A stretch of 64,000 bases of DNA, taken from NCBI GenBank assembly GCA_963751425.1, contig CAVVUF010000002.1:1922001-1986000 (forward strand). The letters run 5' to 3'. The notes beneath the pieces are model-generated. The model was given only the letters and a program-made list of their open reading frames with translations. It was not told where the DNA came from and did not search any database. The position numbers were made by a program, and so were the translations under genes. The stretch comes from CAVVUF01 sp963751425. GTDB lineage: Bacteria; Chloroflexota; Anaerolineae; Anaerolineales; UBA4823. Positions 46,096 through 55,301 of the stretch are shown one piece after another. The first letter of the stretch is position 1. Each line of letters begins with the position of its first letter.

Positions 46096-46946
46096 TCATC
46101 AGGCCGAGCCTGGGCAATGGCGTAGATTTCTGCAACCCTACGGTTTTGGTTGTCTCCGTTGAAATAAGCCCTATGTAGATCCTGGCTGGTCGTGTGCTCG
46201 ATGAGCCTGAAGCCGCGCGCTTTCAAGAAGGACTGAATCGAACCCTCCTCAATGCTAAAAGTCAGCCCCTCTCCGGTAATGCGCTGGGAGCGCTGCATGC
46301 GGACGACTTCGGCCCGTTTATGGGCTGAGGACAATGCTGAGGTGTAGATGTAATCGAATATGATTGAGCTGGAGGGGGAGGCGTTTTTTTTGACAAAATT
46401 TAAGGTCCGGTCGACTGCTTCAGCGGTAAGGTAATAGGTTACTCCCTCCCAAATGATTAGCGTATCTAGAGATGGGTCAAAACCAAATCTAAAAATTTTA
46501 TCCAACGTTTCTTCGTTAAAGTCAACCGGCACATAGGTGACATGAGATGGAACTTCACCGAGAACTGCCTCGACTTTTGACAGCTTGGCAGCCTGGGTGG
46601 CGGGGGAATTGACCTCATAAGTCTTGATCTTATGTAATGCATCGAATTGGTAAGGGCGCGAATCGAGCCCTGCACCGAGGATGATGAGCTGCTGGATCCC
46701 ATTGCTAAGTTGCTTCTGCAAAATATCGTCGATATACCTGCAACGGGCAACCAGGAAGCCCACCACACCCGGACCACGCTTTTCAGCATAATTTACAAAA
46801 AGCTGACCGAGGAGGTAGAAAGCAGGACTGATCAATTTGCGAGCAAAGGGATCGTAACAGATGCGCTGGTCTGCAGGTTTGCTTGATTCATAGGCGCGCA
46901 CAAAGGCGATGCCCTGAGCGGTGATGGAGGTTTGGGAACTTTTCAT
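46092..46946 (-). CDS. SAM-dependent methyltransferase, TIGR00027/LCMT-like
   Basis: This 284-residue protein has the TIGR00027 features: LIILGAGLDSRPYQFDAL (motif I, with the leucine carboxyl methyltransferase pattern), YVPVDFNEETLDKI, and IIWEGVTYYLTAEAV. It would methylate a carboxyl or hydroxyl of an unknown small molecule or protein. Its stop overlaps the stop of the convergent CAP gene, and its ATG overlaps the stop of the DUF6951 gene. Confidence 0.86.
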   Translation of the reverse strand: MKSSQTSITAQGIAFVRAYESSKPADQRICYDPFARKLISPAFYLLGQLFVNYAEKRGPGVVGFLVARCRYIDDILQKQLSNGIQQLIILGAGLDSRPYQFDALHKIKTYEVNSPATQAAKLSKVEAVLGEVPSHVTYVPVDFNEETLDKIFRFGFDPSLDTLIIWEGVTYYLTAEAVDRTLNFVKKNASPSSSIIFDYIYTSALSSAHKRAEVVRMQRSQRITGEGLTFSIEEGSIQSFLKARGFRLIEHTTSQDLHRAYFNGDNQNRRVAEIYAIAQARPDD

Positions 46947-47257
46947 GTCCTCTCAACCTTAATTGTCACATCCGAGGGAAGTGCGAGCCCGGCCTCCACC
47001 TCTACTGCTTTGATGATCCCCACAGCGACTGGACAAGCAGCGTGCTTACAGTGCTTGATTGCGGCTTCCAGGGTTTGGGGCATATTCCGACGGAAGGAGA
47101 TCTCTCGGAATGGCTCAACCTGGGTGAGGTCGGCAGCCATGCACTGTATGGCGTCACATTGGCTGTCGATGGCTAACTTGCACACATCTCCCTCCATTGA
47201 AGCCTGGACGGTGGTGGTGAATCCGCAAATACCGGCAAAAATTTCTGCTTTTGCCAC
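46943..47257 (-). CDS. DUF6951-like cysteine-rich small protein
   Basis: A 104-residue protein starting MAKAEIFAGICGFTTTVQASM and ending DVTIKVERT. Seven cysteines (IFAGICGF, GDVCKL, SQCDAIQC, IKHCKHAACP) suggest metal or cluster binding. It matches the DUF6951 pattern (AGICGF..., final VTI). Its function is unknown. It is translationally coupled (4-base overlap) with the methyltransferase that follows. Confidence 0.75.
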   Translation of the reverse strand: MAKAEIFAGICGFTTTVQASMEGDVCKLAIDSQCDAIQCMAADLTQVEPFREISFRRNMPQTLEAAIKHCKHAACPVAVGIIKAVEVEAGLALPSDVTIKVERT

Positions 47258-47430
47258 TAATAAACTCTCTCCTTGTGCATCGTCATGGAATTGGCTTTAT
47301 CTTAGGAGATCACCCTCATATTTTAACGAATAAAAGTTATTTACTGAGTTTTTCTATTATAACCCTGTAAAGGCAGCGCAGTTCAGACCGGGAATATACT
47401 GGCTGCTGCCAATCCTTTCATAACTGTATG

Positions 47431-47458
47431 TTGAAAATGCCAAAAGGTAATGTATACT
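47431..47458 (+). promoter_or_regulatory. promoter for first Flp pilin
   Basis: TTGAAA (47431-47436) and TATACT (47453-47458), 16 bases apart and with TG before the -10, precede the pilin by 51 bases. The gap 47258-47509 otherwise shows no gene. Confidence 0.5.
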
Positions 47459-47509
47459 ATTTCTAAGTGATAAACGCAGCTAACTTTTGAAGAAAGGAGG
47501 AATACCGAA

Positions 47510-47668
47510 ATGTTGTTCTCACGAAATGAAAAAGGTCAGGGTATGGTTGAGTATGCTTTGATCATCGTTTTAGTAGCAGTTGTTCTAATTATCGTTCTTG
47601 CTCTGGTAGGCAGCCAAATTTCCAACGTGTTCAGCCGCATTATTTCTGGTCTTGGCACTGGAGGCTAA
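47510..47668 (+). CDS. Flp/class IVb pilin, copy 1
   Basis: A 52-residue protein missed by usual length cut-offs. It has a short leader ending in Gly, then QGMVEYALIIVLVAVVLIIV, the Flp prepilin pattern in which the peptidase cuts after the Gly and Glu is at position +5. It ends SRIISGLGTGG. AAAGGAGG lies upstream. The class IVb pilin is assembled by a Tad system, but no tad gene is in this window. It is nearly identical to the copy at 47948, differing by one residue. Confidence 0.88.
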   Translation: MLFSRNEKGQGMVEYALIIVLVAVVLIIVLALVGSQISNVFSRIISGLGTGG

Positions 47669-47695
47669 AAATTCATAATCGAAGTCATTATTACG

Positions 47696-47726
47696 AAGCC
47701 CTGTCGAGAACCAGGGCTTTCTTATT
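47696..47726 (+). terminator. terminator of pilin copy 1
   Basis: AAGCCCTG (47696-47703) pairs with CAGGGCTT (47712-47719), followed by a T-rich stretch. It ends the first pilin transcript. Confidence 0.75.
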
Positions 47727-47868
47727 AAACCCGTTGGATGTAACAACCTGGTGTGGAGTAACACTACCGACAGTGTGGCTATGTGAAACCCGGGGAATTT
47801 AACCCCTTGAAGTCCTTACAGTTTAGTAAGCATATCCTTCTATTTGCCTATCCTTACGGATATGTAGG

Positions 47869-47896
47869 TTGACTAGATCCTATGGTCATGTATAAT
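47869..47896 (+). promoter_or_regulatory. promoter for second Flp pilin
   Basis: TTGACT (47869-47874) and an exact TATAAT (47891-47896), 16 bases apart, show a strong promoter of its own for copy 2. Confidence 0.65.
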
Positions 47897-47947
47897 CTTG
47901 ATAAAGAAAGAATCATAGGAATTTTTGAAGAAAGGAGGAATACGGCG

Positions 47948-48106
47948 ATGTTGTTCTCGAGAAAAGAAAAAGGTCAGGGTATGGTTGAATATGCATTAAT
48001 TATCGTTTTGGTAGCAGTCGTTCTGATTATCGTTCTTGCTCTGGTAGGCAGCCAAATCTCGAACGTGTTTAGCCGCATTATTTCTGGTCTCGGCACTGGA
48101 GGCTAA
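47948..48106 (+). CDS. Flp/class IVb pilin, copy 2
   Basis: A 52-residue pilin with the same leader, GQGMVEYALIIVLVAV segment and SRIISGLGTGG end as copy 1; Lys replaces Asn at position 6. The ATG at 47948 has AAAGGAGG at the same distance as copy 1. A longer reading from 47882 would include upstream leader sequence and is not the pilin start. Most codon differences from copy 1 are silent, which shows purifying selection on the peptide after duplication. Confidence 0.88.
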   Translation: MLFSRKEKGQGMVEYALIIVLVAVVLIIVLALVGSQISNVFSRIISGLGTGG

Positions 48107-48132
48107 TAGCTTCAATCGAAGTCATCTTAGAG

Positions 48133-48166
48133 AAGCCCTGTCGAAAGACAGGGCTTTCTTATTTTT
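48133..48166 (+). terminator. terminator of pilin copy 2
   Basis: AAGCCCTGTC (48133-48142), GAAA loop and GACAGGGCTT (48147-48156) form a perfect stem followed by TTCTTATTTTT. It matches the first copy's terminator stem. Confidence 0.85.
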
Positions 48167-48314
48167 GGAGAGCCATCATCGGTGTACTTTTAGAAACATT
48201 TCCACCAGGTTCCCAGTGCCTACTCCCAACTCTAAGACGGTCATACCCGACCTGGTGCCTGCCAGCCTGACGGTTTGAATTAGAAATTTTAGTAAATCTT
48301 TGCAAATTTGCGGA

Positions 48315-49958
48315 TCAATGGCTGTCTTTGACCGGTAGGATGATCGCCGAGGGATGTGCCGGGTCGTGGAATACCTGCTGATCGGCAGCGATCAGCTTCG
48401 TGGCGGTGGCTAACGGCTCACCGCTGCCAGGGTTGCGTGTGAAGCGTGGGTGAGAGCCGCTGGAGACTTGCAGCCGGATGCGGTGACCTTTCTTGAAGCA
48501 GTAAGCGGTAGGCCACAGCTCGATCTGCACCTTCAGGACGCCGTCTTTTGCGGCGATGGGTCGTCCAGGGATCAGCCGAAGGATGCCATCACTCAGGTTG
48601 ACCGACTTGCCAGTGGGATTGACGCTGCAAAGCCTCGCAAAGAAGTCGGTGTGCTGCAAGCTGGATTTGACAAACAGCTCCACGCGTAAAGGGCCGACCA
48701 CCTCCAGGTCGCGCTCTAGTGGGGTGGAGGTGTAGACCAGAACATCCTGCCTTGCTTCGAGCTTGCGGTTATTCCGTCCCCCGGAATTTGGAGACAGGCT
48801 GGAGCCGCCCACGGAGGGGGTCGGGTCGGCGGGATCATAGCGGTAGCGGTCTGGGGCAGAGTCAGCAGGCTCGTTGGCGCCGAGCACCCCATCTGCGTGC
48901 AGATGCCAATGCAGCGGGGTAAAACCCTTGGGAGGCCATTCCTCAAATTCCCGCCACTCTTCCGCTCCCATCACATACAGCCTGACGGGCCGCTTCCGCA
49001 TACCACTTCGGTCGTTCATAAGGAAAGCACGATACCAGGCCAGGCTTTCATTCATCATCACCGGCTGCATGCCGGAAGCACCGTGCGTCCAAGGGCCAAT
49101 GGTCATGTATGGATTTCGGCCTGCTGCGCGTAGCCGTTGATAGCATGCTAACGTCTGTAGGAAGAGCACATCATACCAACCGCCGATCATGAGCACGGGA
49201 GCGGTCACCTGGACTATCCTGGCGGTGTGGTCGGATTGCTCCCAGTAGGGATCGGCGGGGGTGTTATACATAAGCCAATCCTGGTAGAAATCCACCTTTT
49301 GATTGGCCGCTATGACATCTACCTGGTTTATGGGCAAATGCTTGAAAGCCTGTTTTAACTGCCGGATGAGTTTGGGGCGGGAAAGGAGCAAGCGCAGGAA
49401 GTGAGTCTCCTGGAATTGTATTTCTTGTGCCCATAAAAGAATGGTATCCATAGCAAAACTTTCGCCAGGATAGGTCACGCTGCGGAATTCGGCAGTGGTG
49501 ACGATGGGAACGATGGCTTTCAGCTCAGGACCAGCAGAATCTGCAATCGCCCACTGCACATAGCTTAGATAACTGGGTCCGAACATGGCAAATACGCCGG
49601 AGAACCAGGACTGCGATTTGAGCCAGGCCACTGTCGCCAGGCCATCCTCACGCTCATGATGGAAGGGGTAGAAATCACCTCCTGAGCCGAAGGTACCGCG
49701 GCAGGACTGCACCAATACCTGAAAACCCCGTTCGGCGAAGATACGGAAAACTGCATCTAAAATGAACCCCGAACGTCCGTAGGGAGAGCGCACCAAGATG
49801 GTGGGAGATTGGCTGTCTTGGGTCGGGTAATACCGGTCCGCCAGCAGATTCACTCCATCGGGCATGGTGATGGGGATATCGCGCTGGATGGAGATGGCAT
49901 AAGTTTCCGCGGGAGGAAGCTTGAATTTCCAGGCTACTAAACGGCTGATCAAGGTCAT
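48315..49958 (-). CDS. CocE/NonD-family hydrolase (X-Pro dipeptidyl-peptidase S15-like)
   Basis: This 547-residue enzyme has the S15/CocE layout: DIPITMPDGVNLLADRY at the N-terminus, the nucleophile elbow AMFGPSYLSYVQW (Gly-x-Ser-Tyr), MIGGWYDVLF with the catalytic Asp, and IGPWTHGASG with the His. The C-terminal half (from about residue 400) is a jelly-roll domain ending near KKGHRIRLQVSSGSHPRF. CocE enzymes hydrolyse esters or acylated dipeptides. No signal peptide is seen. Substrate unknown. Confidence 0.9.
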   Translation of the reverse strand: MTLISRLVAWKFKLPPAETYAISIQRDIPITMPDGVNLLADRYYPTQDSQSPTILVRSPYGRSGFILDAVFRIFAERGFQVLVQSCRGTFGSGGDFYPFHHEREDGLATVAWLKSQSWFSGVFAMFGPSYLSYVQWAIADSAGPELKAIVPIVTTAEFRSVTYPGESFAMDTILLWAQEIQFQETHFLRLLLSRPKLIRQLKQAFKHLPINQVDVIAANQKVDFYQDWLMYNTPADPYWEQSDHTARIVQVTAPVLMIGGWYDVLFLQTLACYQRLRAAGRNPYMTIGPWTHGASGMQPVMMNESLAWYRAFLMNDRSGMRKRPVRLYVMGAEEWREFEEWPPKGFTPLHWHLHADGVLGANEPADSAPDRYRYDPADPTPSVGGSSLSPNSGGRNNRKLEARQDVLVYTSTPLERDLEVVGPLRVELFVKSSLQHTDFFARLCSVNPTGKSVNLSDGILRLIPGRPIAAKDGVLKVQIELWPTAYCFKKGHRIRLQVSSGSHPRFTRNPGSGEPLATATKLIAADQQVFHDPAHPSAIILPVKDSH

Positions 49959-50049
49959 CGTAGGCGCTCCTTTGGGATGAGAGGAAAATGATCAATGCGG
50001 AGATTTGGAGAACGCAGAGAGGTATTTTTTCCCTACACACTCGGATCAT

Positions 50050-50940
50050 TTATTCTGGAAAGTTTCTTATCGTGAAAGGAGCGATGCGCTCCGCGGCGCG
50101 TTGAGCATAAGCAGGATCATTTTCGTATCCAATGTATTTTCTACCGGCTCTCAACGCGGCGATTGCAGTTGTCCCGCTGCCCAAGAAGGGATCCAGGATG
50201 ATATCCCCGGAGAAGGTGTAGAGCTGGATCAACCGGAAGGGCAGCTCCACTGGGAAGGGAGCCGGGTGACCAACCTTGCGGGCTGATTTGGGGTTCATGG
50301 TCCAGACGGATTTGGTCCATTCCATGAACTGCTCACGGGTGATGGTGTTCTCTTTACCTTCAGATTTTTTTCGAGAAAAAGAGCCTTTTGAAAAGATGAG
50401 AATGTATTCGTGCGTGTCGCGCAGAACGGGGTTGGAGGCTGACTGCCAGCTCCCCCAGGCCATGGAGACTCCTGCCCCGGCAGCCTTGTTCCAGATGATA
50501 TCGCCACGCATCTGGAAGCCGATCTCGAGCATGATGTTCGATACAAAAACAGAAAGCGGAAGGTAGGGCTTCCGGCCCAGGTTGGCAACGTTCACGCACG
50601 CGCGACCACCTTCCACCAGCACGCGATAAGTTTCAGCAAACACTTTTTGAAGCAGCTTCAAATATTCCTGAAGTGATAAATTCTCGTCATATTCTTTGGT
50701 TACGTTATAGGGAGGTGAGGTGACTATCAAGTGCAGGGATCTGTCGGGGATGGCATGCATATCCTCGGCGCTGCCCTGGACGATTGTATTTTCCAGCTCA
50801 GGTGGGAAGGGTTGGTCTGGGAGGGGCTCCTGATCCGAGGAAGGTAATTCGGAATTCAAGCGCGAGTGATAGTACCCGGAGGCGTCGTGGTTGACCCGGG
50901 AGGTGGTGCCGTAGTGACTGGTCTTGGAACCTTTTGGCAT
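50050..50940 (-). CDS. orphan site-specific DNA methyltransferase, beta class
   Basis: This 296-residue enzyme has catalytic motif IV TSPPYNV (residues 74-80) before the SAM-binding motif I DPFLGSGTTAIAAL (near 250), the order that defines the beta group. TSPPY fits N4-cytosine (or some N6-adenine) methylation. No restriction enzyme or specificity subunit is nearby, so it may be an orphan (epigenetic) methyltransferase or a mobile remnant. Its target cannot be read. The N-terminal 50 residues are poorly conserved. Confidence 0.87.
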   Translation of the reverse strand: MPKGSKTSHYGTTSRVNHDASGYYHSRLNSELPSSDQEPLPDQPFPPELENTIVQGSAEDMHAIPDRSLHLIVTSPPYNVTKEYDENLSLQEYLKLLQKVFAETYRVLVEGGRACVNVANLGRKPYLPLSVFVSNIMLEIGFQMRGDIIWNKAAGAGVSMAWGSWQSASNPVLRDTHEYILIFSKGSFSRKKSEGKENTITREQFMEWTKSVWTMNPKSARKVGHPAPFPVELPFRLIQLYTFSGDIILDPFLGSGTTAIAALRAGRKYIGYENDPAYAQRAAERIAPFTIRNFPE

Positions 50941-50972
50941 GGTCTAGGATTTAATCTCACTTATAACAACGT

Positions 50973-51473
50973 CTAGCGGCTGCGGGTATTCTCTTCGATA
51001 TCCATGAAAAGATATATTCCCTCACCCAGAGCTTGCAGAATAACGAAAAGAACCACTCCTAAGAAGAATTCCGATAGGATGGATGGATTGCCCGATAATA
51101 ATATGTTCAGGAAAAAGCTTGATAGATCCCCGATCGAGGCGCTTGAATAACCCCATAGTAAATAGATCTCGATTACAGGCTTCACAAAAAAGAATATTAA
51201 GATAATCCAAGAAAGGACGCGTGCCCAGCCTGCAATTCTATCCAGCCTTTCTGGATCGGAGTACGTATCATCCTCCGTATCTGGGACTAGGGTAGTCTGT
51301 TCAGGAATTTTGCCCAGTCTTTCTAGAAGGATTTCTCTTATGGCTGCAAAGGTTTCTGGGGTCCAGGTTGATGAATTATTTTCCTGCCAGATCTTTACCA
51401 GCTCCTGGGTATCCTTCTGGTTCAAGGAATTATAAAGGATGTTGTCGTAAGGTTGATTGTTTGAAGCATTCAT
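50973..51473 (-). CDS. membrane protein with acidic N-terminal region
   Basis: This 166-residue protein has a soluble N-terminal part (SLNQKDTQELVKIWQENN, then EILLERLGKIPEQ, a helical motif often seen before membrane domains) and three membrane segments: VLSWIILIFFFVKPVIEIYL, LSSFFLNILLSGN (weak), and FFLGVVLFVILQALGEGIYLF. The family is not recognised. It may be co-transcribed with the methyltransferase, which starts 33 bases downstream. Confidence 0.65.
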   Translation of the reverse strand: MNASNNQPYDNILYNSLNQKDTQELVKIWQENNSSTWTPETFAAIREILLERLGKIPEQTTLVPDTEDDTYSDPERLDRIAGWARVLSWIILIFFFVKPVIEIYLLWGYSSASIGDLSSFFLNILLSGNPSILSEFFLGVVLFVILQALGEGIYLFMDIEENTRSR

Positions 51474-51500
51474 TTTTTTCTCCTGGGATTGATTATTCCT

Positions 51501-52786
51501 TTATTGTGAATTCAATTTTCTTTGCAGTGCCTCCAGATATTCTAACCCATATTCCTGGGCGGGCTCGATGGAGGTGTCTTCGTGCCATTCATTCCAGGAG
51601 GTGATCATAAACATGTTGATCTGCGGGTCGAGCAAGCTGAGGGCAATATCGATCTGCTGCTCGAATAAACCCACCGAGCGCGGGATAGGTGGGTGGTTTG
51701 CCTCAGGATGGACATTTGTATCATCGAAGCCGGGCAAGGCGTTGGGGACAAAGGCTACTCCCAGGCTGTCGGCGGTGGCTTTCCAGGTTGTGAATTCGTT
51801 CTGAACCTTTTGGGAGAAATTATCGGCAATATCGGTGTCGGAGGTGTGCATGTTGTAGGCGGTGATGGCGTCGAAAGCCTGGATGTGGCTGGATCCTAGC
51901 GACGGTGCGTTGCCCCAATAGACTTCGTCACCAACCAGGTAAACCTCGCTGCCGCGCGAACGCAGGGCGCCGCGCAACGCTGAAAAAGCTCCGCCCACAT
52001 CGCCGGTGAAGATGCGCGTCAGGTAAATAAAAACCACAGGACGGTCACCGATCTTCAAGTAGTGCGGATCATTAAATAGGTATCCTGGATATATTTGAAG
52101 TCATCCAACAGCTTTTGAAGGGTATCTGGAGAATCCAGGTCGATCGCATTATTTGAAATAGGCAGGAGACCGGTGCTTTCATACAAGACAGCGAACTGGA
52201 TCTCAGACATCATCGGGCTGTTGAGGAGTTCTTCTTTCAAAACCTGATCTTCATGAGAGCCAATTCCCCACCAGCTCACGGCAAAGAAATCGACCCCATG
52301 GCCTGCGGCCCAATCCATATGCTGGTTGATAACTTTCTTATCGGCGGAGTCATACTCTCCCAAGGTGGGGTGTTCGGCATAGCCATCTTGCCAATGGTTC
52401 CGGTCCGGTCCATACCAGGGGTAGTAATAAGCACCCACCAAGATGCTGTCATTCCTGGCAGTATTGGGGAACTGCCTTGGATAATCGCCTCCAGATAACT
52501 GTGTCTTCAGGGCGGCAATGGCGGTCTCTTGGAAGTCATCGGCTTTGGTTGCCGCGGCAGCAACAGCGGTCTCTTTCAGCTTATCGGTTTGAGTCTCGGC
52601 GATGGATATGGCGGTCTTCTCAAGTTTGGCACCCTGGGTTTTGGCGATCTCACCACCCTGTGCCAGGGCGGTTTTGCCGGTGAGAGAGACCTGGGTTTGG
52701 ATCTGGGTTTGTCCGGTGGAGGTACAAGCCAGGATGACCAGCATGAGGACCAGGATGGGAGTGAGTATGGATTTTGAGGTACGCAT
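51501..52786 (-). CDS. GH99-like lipoprotein (endo-alpha-mannosidase-type), one frameshift
   Basis: The protein starts at ATG 52786 with a lipoprotein signal (SILTPILVLMLVILACTST, lipobox LAC), then a helical KTA-rich stretch, and from about residue 115 the catalytic-type domain beginning VGAYYYPWYGPDRNHW. At about 52070 a base is missing in a TTT run; the restored frame gives FNDPHYLKIGDRPVVFIYL and continues to 51501, ending with ITSWNEWHEDTSIEP, the conserved GH99/GH71 segment with the catalytic glutamates. In total about 428 residues. It probably cleaves extracellular mannan-type glycans at the cell surface. Confidence 0.84.
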
Positions 52787-52792
52787 GAAAAG

Positions 52793-52821
52793 AGTATAAC
52801 TTAAGTTACTTGCTGGTGCAA
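52793..52821 (-). promoter_or_regulatory. promoter for GH99-like gene, leaderless layout
   Basis: On the minus strand TATACT (52798-52793) lies 6 bases before the ATG, with TTGCAC (52821-52816) 17 bases before it. No ribosome site is visible. Confidence 0.4.
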
Positions 52822-52877
52822 ACCACCAGGATCGCTTTCTCCTATTAAAAGTTCGTGAAAGTTTGCACATATTGGTA

Positions 52878-52906
52878 TTGACTTCAGGCTATATATTTGC
52901 AATAAT
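52878..52906 (+). promoter_or_regulatory. promoter for the solute-binding protein gene
   Basis: TTGACT (52878-52883) and AATAAT (52901-52906) have a 17-base spacer. It is divergent from the GH99-like promoter. Confidence 0.5.
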
Positions 52907-53179
52907 AGTAGCGAAGCAATTCTATTACAGTGGGTCAGAACTTCATCCTAAGGGTTTCTACGTTCATCTCACAACAACTGCATATTTTGAAGGGGAGGTC
53001 TATGCCGGGATAAATCGCTTCTTAACCAATGTCCTATAAACCATGGAAGCATTGAACCAAGGACTTTAACTGGTCGCCTTTCGCGGAATTTATCGAGCGA
53101 GCCTTTGGGGAGCTGACAGCGAAACCGGCCATGAGGGTCGTTTATTATATTTTTTGTCACATGAAAAATAGGAGGAAAA
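52907..53179 (+). other. long leader with three small ORFs before the solute-binding protein
   Basis: The promoter leaves a leader of about 265 bases. It holds GGGGAGG followed by ATG CCG GGA TAA at 53002-53013, a 9-codon frame at 53029-53055 and a 21-codon frame at 53131-53193 that overlaps the next start out of frame. This could be translational control by small upstream frames, or chance. No clear riboswitch was recognised. Confidence 0.35.
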
Positions 53180-55261
53180 ATGTCCGTAAATAAACTAAAT
53201 CGACGTGAATTCATCAAAGCTTCTACAGTTGGCGTGATCGGTGCGGCGATGGCAGCCGCGGGTGCATCCACAGATTTTGCTATCTCTACGGCCGAAAAGG
53301 CAAAGGATTCTATCGACAAGGCAGCCACGCCCGTGGATGAAGAATTGTATTCGCTTTATCACGAAGCTCCCGAATTGAAGGAAAGGGTCGCCCAGGGTGT
53401 CCTGCCGCCTGTCGACCAGCGCCTGCCTGAAAACCCCCTGGTGGTAAGCGCCGCAAAAGAGATCGGCACTTACGGGGGTGTGATCCGCGCAATCATTAAA
53501 AACCCAAACTGGTTCACCAGTACTTACGATCTCAATGCTGACCGCATCCTGCAATTCTCGGACCAAGACTTGAGCACGATCGTGGCGAACATCTTCGAGA
53601 GCTGGCAGGTCAGCCCGGATGCCAGGGAGTGGACCTTCCAAATGCGCAGCGGGATGAAGTGGTCGGATGGCTCTTTGCTTACTTCCGAGGATATCCGCTT
53701 TTGGTGGGAAGATGTCATGAACAATGCGGAGCTCGCTGTGTATGTACCGAAGGAATTTCGGATCGGTGGAGCGAGGATGGTAGTCACCATCGTCGGCCCT
53801 CTCACCTTCAAATTTACTTTCGCGGCTCCTTTCGGCAACTTTGCCACCTATCTCACCCGCTATCATCCCTTCACCAGCGTTCTGCTGCCCAGCACCTATA
53901 TGAAACAATTTCACAAAGATTACGCCAACCCGACCGCGTTGGCTCAGTTAATCCAACAGTATGGCTTTACAAACTGGGTGGAGTTGTTCAATCATATGAA
54001 CCAATGGGGAGAGGGTTTCTGGCATGTGGATGCAAACCCAACCACAGTCCCCGTCCTGAGTCCCTGGCATATTGTGTCCAACCCACAGACGGGAGTGTAT
54101 GAATGGGGGCGAAACCCCTATTATTGGAAGGTGGACCTGGCCGGCAACCAGCTTCCTTACATCAGCGGCTTGCGTTACGACCTGGTCAGCAATGATGCGG
54201 AAGTCAAGACCCGGCTCAGCCAGGGGCAGATCGACTTGCTCGGTCAGCATGATGTCAGCATGGCGGATTATGCTTTTTATCAAACCAACCAGGCGAAGGG
54301 AAAATATATTATCGGTGATTACCTGTCTTGTATGATCGACCGTTACGTCTTATTCCCCCAACATTATGTCGCCGGTGATACTGTACTGACCGATATTGTC
54401 AATCATCCCAACTTTGTCAAGGCACTTTCGGTAGCCATCGATCGCGCTTGGGTCAACCAGTTCTTGTTTTATAACCTGGCGACTATGGGGCAGATGAGTG
54501 TGATGCCGAATTCCAAATATTACAAGGCTGCTTACGGCACAGCCTGGGCGACATATAATGAGGCTCAGGCCAACACCCTCCTGGACGACATGGGATTGAA
54601 TCAGCGCGACCCCCAAAACTACCGACTGCGCTCGGATGGGTTGAGGCTCACTTTTAATATTGAGCATGAAGGCGAGCGTGTTGGTCTATCCTGCGCGGCT
54701 TATGCGGAAAAAGTGGCGGAGTACTGGCGCGCGGTGGGCATTGATGCCACCGCTGTAGAGGTGGACGAGGGAACATATCAACAGCATATGCTGAATTATC
54801 AGATGCACTGTGGTATTTGGGCCGCTGACCGCTGTACGGATATGCTCTGGCACATTCAACCCGAATGGTTTATCCCGACCGCCGATGGGAATCAAGGCAC
54901 AGCCTGCTCCGCCTGGGTTGCGTGGTATCAAGCCGAGGATCGCTCGGACCCCAATCTTATTGTACCCCCCCAGGCAATCCAAACCTTGTACGGATATTTC
55001 GACCAGATGACGACCACACTCAGCGAGACCGAGCGCGTCCAATATGGGCAGCAAATCTTGGACTGGCTGGCAGACAACCCCCTGGAGATTGGGCTGGTCC
55101 TGGATTGCCCGGCGCCGCTGCTGTTCAATAAGCATTTACGCAACCTACCGCCCGCCAAGGTGCCGATCGGGTGGGATACCTATGGACTGTCCACCTATCA
55201 CCCAGAAACATTTTATTACAATTATCCGTACCACGTAATTCTGCCATTGGTTATACGTTAA
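53180..55261 (+). CDS. family 5 ABC solute-binding protein with Tat signal
   Basis: This 693-residue protein begins with a Tat signal: NRREFIKAS (twin Arg at residues 8-9) followed by TVGVIGAAMAAAGAST. The mature part has the SBP_bac_5 pattern: ATPVDEELYSLY, LQFSDQDLSTIVANIFESW, SWQVSPDAREWTFQMRSGMKWSDG and DIRFWWEDVMN. Such proteins bind peptides or oligosaccharides for an ABC importer. No permease or ATPase gene is adjacent, so its partner is encoded elsewhere. AGGAGG lies before the ATG. A second copy of this domain is embedded in the giant protein at 57368. Confidence 0.93.
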   Translation: MSVNKLNRREFIKASTVGVIGAAMAAAGASTDFAISTAEKAKDSIDKAATPVDEELYSLYHEAPELKERVAQGVLPPVDQRLPENPLVVSAAKEIGTYGGVIRAIIKNPNWFTSTYDLNADRILQFSDQDLSTIVANIFESWQVSPDAREWTFQMRSGMKWSDGSLLTSEDIRFWWEDVMNNAELAVYVPKEFRIGGARMVVTIVGPLTFKFTFAAPFGNFATYLTRYHPFTSVLLPSTYMKQFHKDYANPTALAQLIQQYGFTNWVELFNHMNQWGEGFWHVDANPTTVPVLSPWHIVSNPQTGVYEWGRNPYYWKVDLAGNQLPYISGLRYDLVSNDAEVKTRLSQGQIDLLGQHDVSMADYAFYQTNQAKGKYIIGDYLSCMIDRYVLFPQHYVAGDTVLTDIVNHPNFVKALSVAIDRAWVNQFLFYNLATMGQMSVMPNSKYYKAAYGTAWATYNEAQANTLLDDMGLNQRDPQNYRLRSDGLRLTFNIEHEGERVGLSCAAYAEKVAEYWRAVGIDATAVEVDEGTYQQHMLNYQMHCGIWAADRCTDMLWHIQPEWFIPTADGNQGTACSAWVAWYQAEDRSDPNLIVPPQAIQTLYGYFDQMTTTLSETERVQYGQQILDWLADNPLEIGLVLDCPAPLLFNKHLRNLPPAKVPIGWDTYGLSTYHPETFYYNYPYHVILPLVIR

Positions 55262-55301
55262 AAGGTAGATCTATTTTTATGTAAGCTTTTACTCAAAAAT
55301 T

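Larger units (their letters stand above)
47490..48166 (+). repeat. tandem duplication carrying both pilin genes
   Basis: The ribosome-site region, the gene and the terminator repeat at 47490-47726 and 47928-48166, about 438 bases apart. The promoters also share their spacing but not their bases. This is a gene duplication, not a mobile element. Confidence 0.7.

Noticed and set aside
48206..48262. CACCAGGT/ACCTGGTG inverted repeat after the pilin terminator
   Set aside because: The arms are far apart and short, so it does not make a convincing structure.
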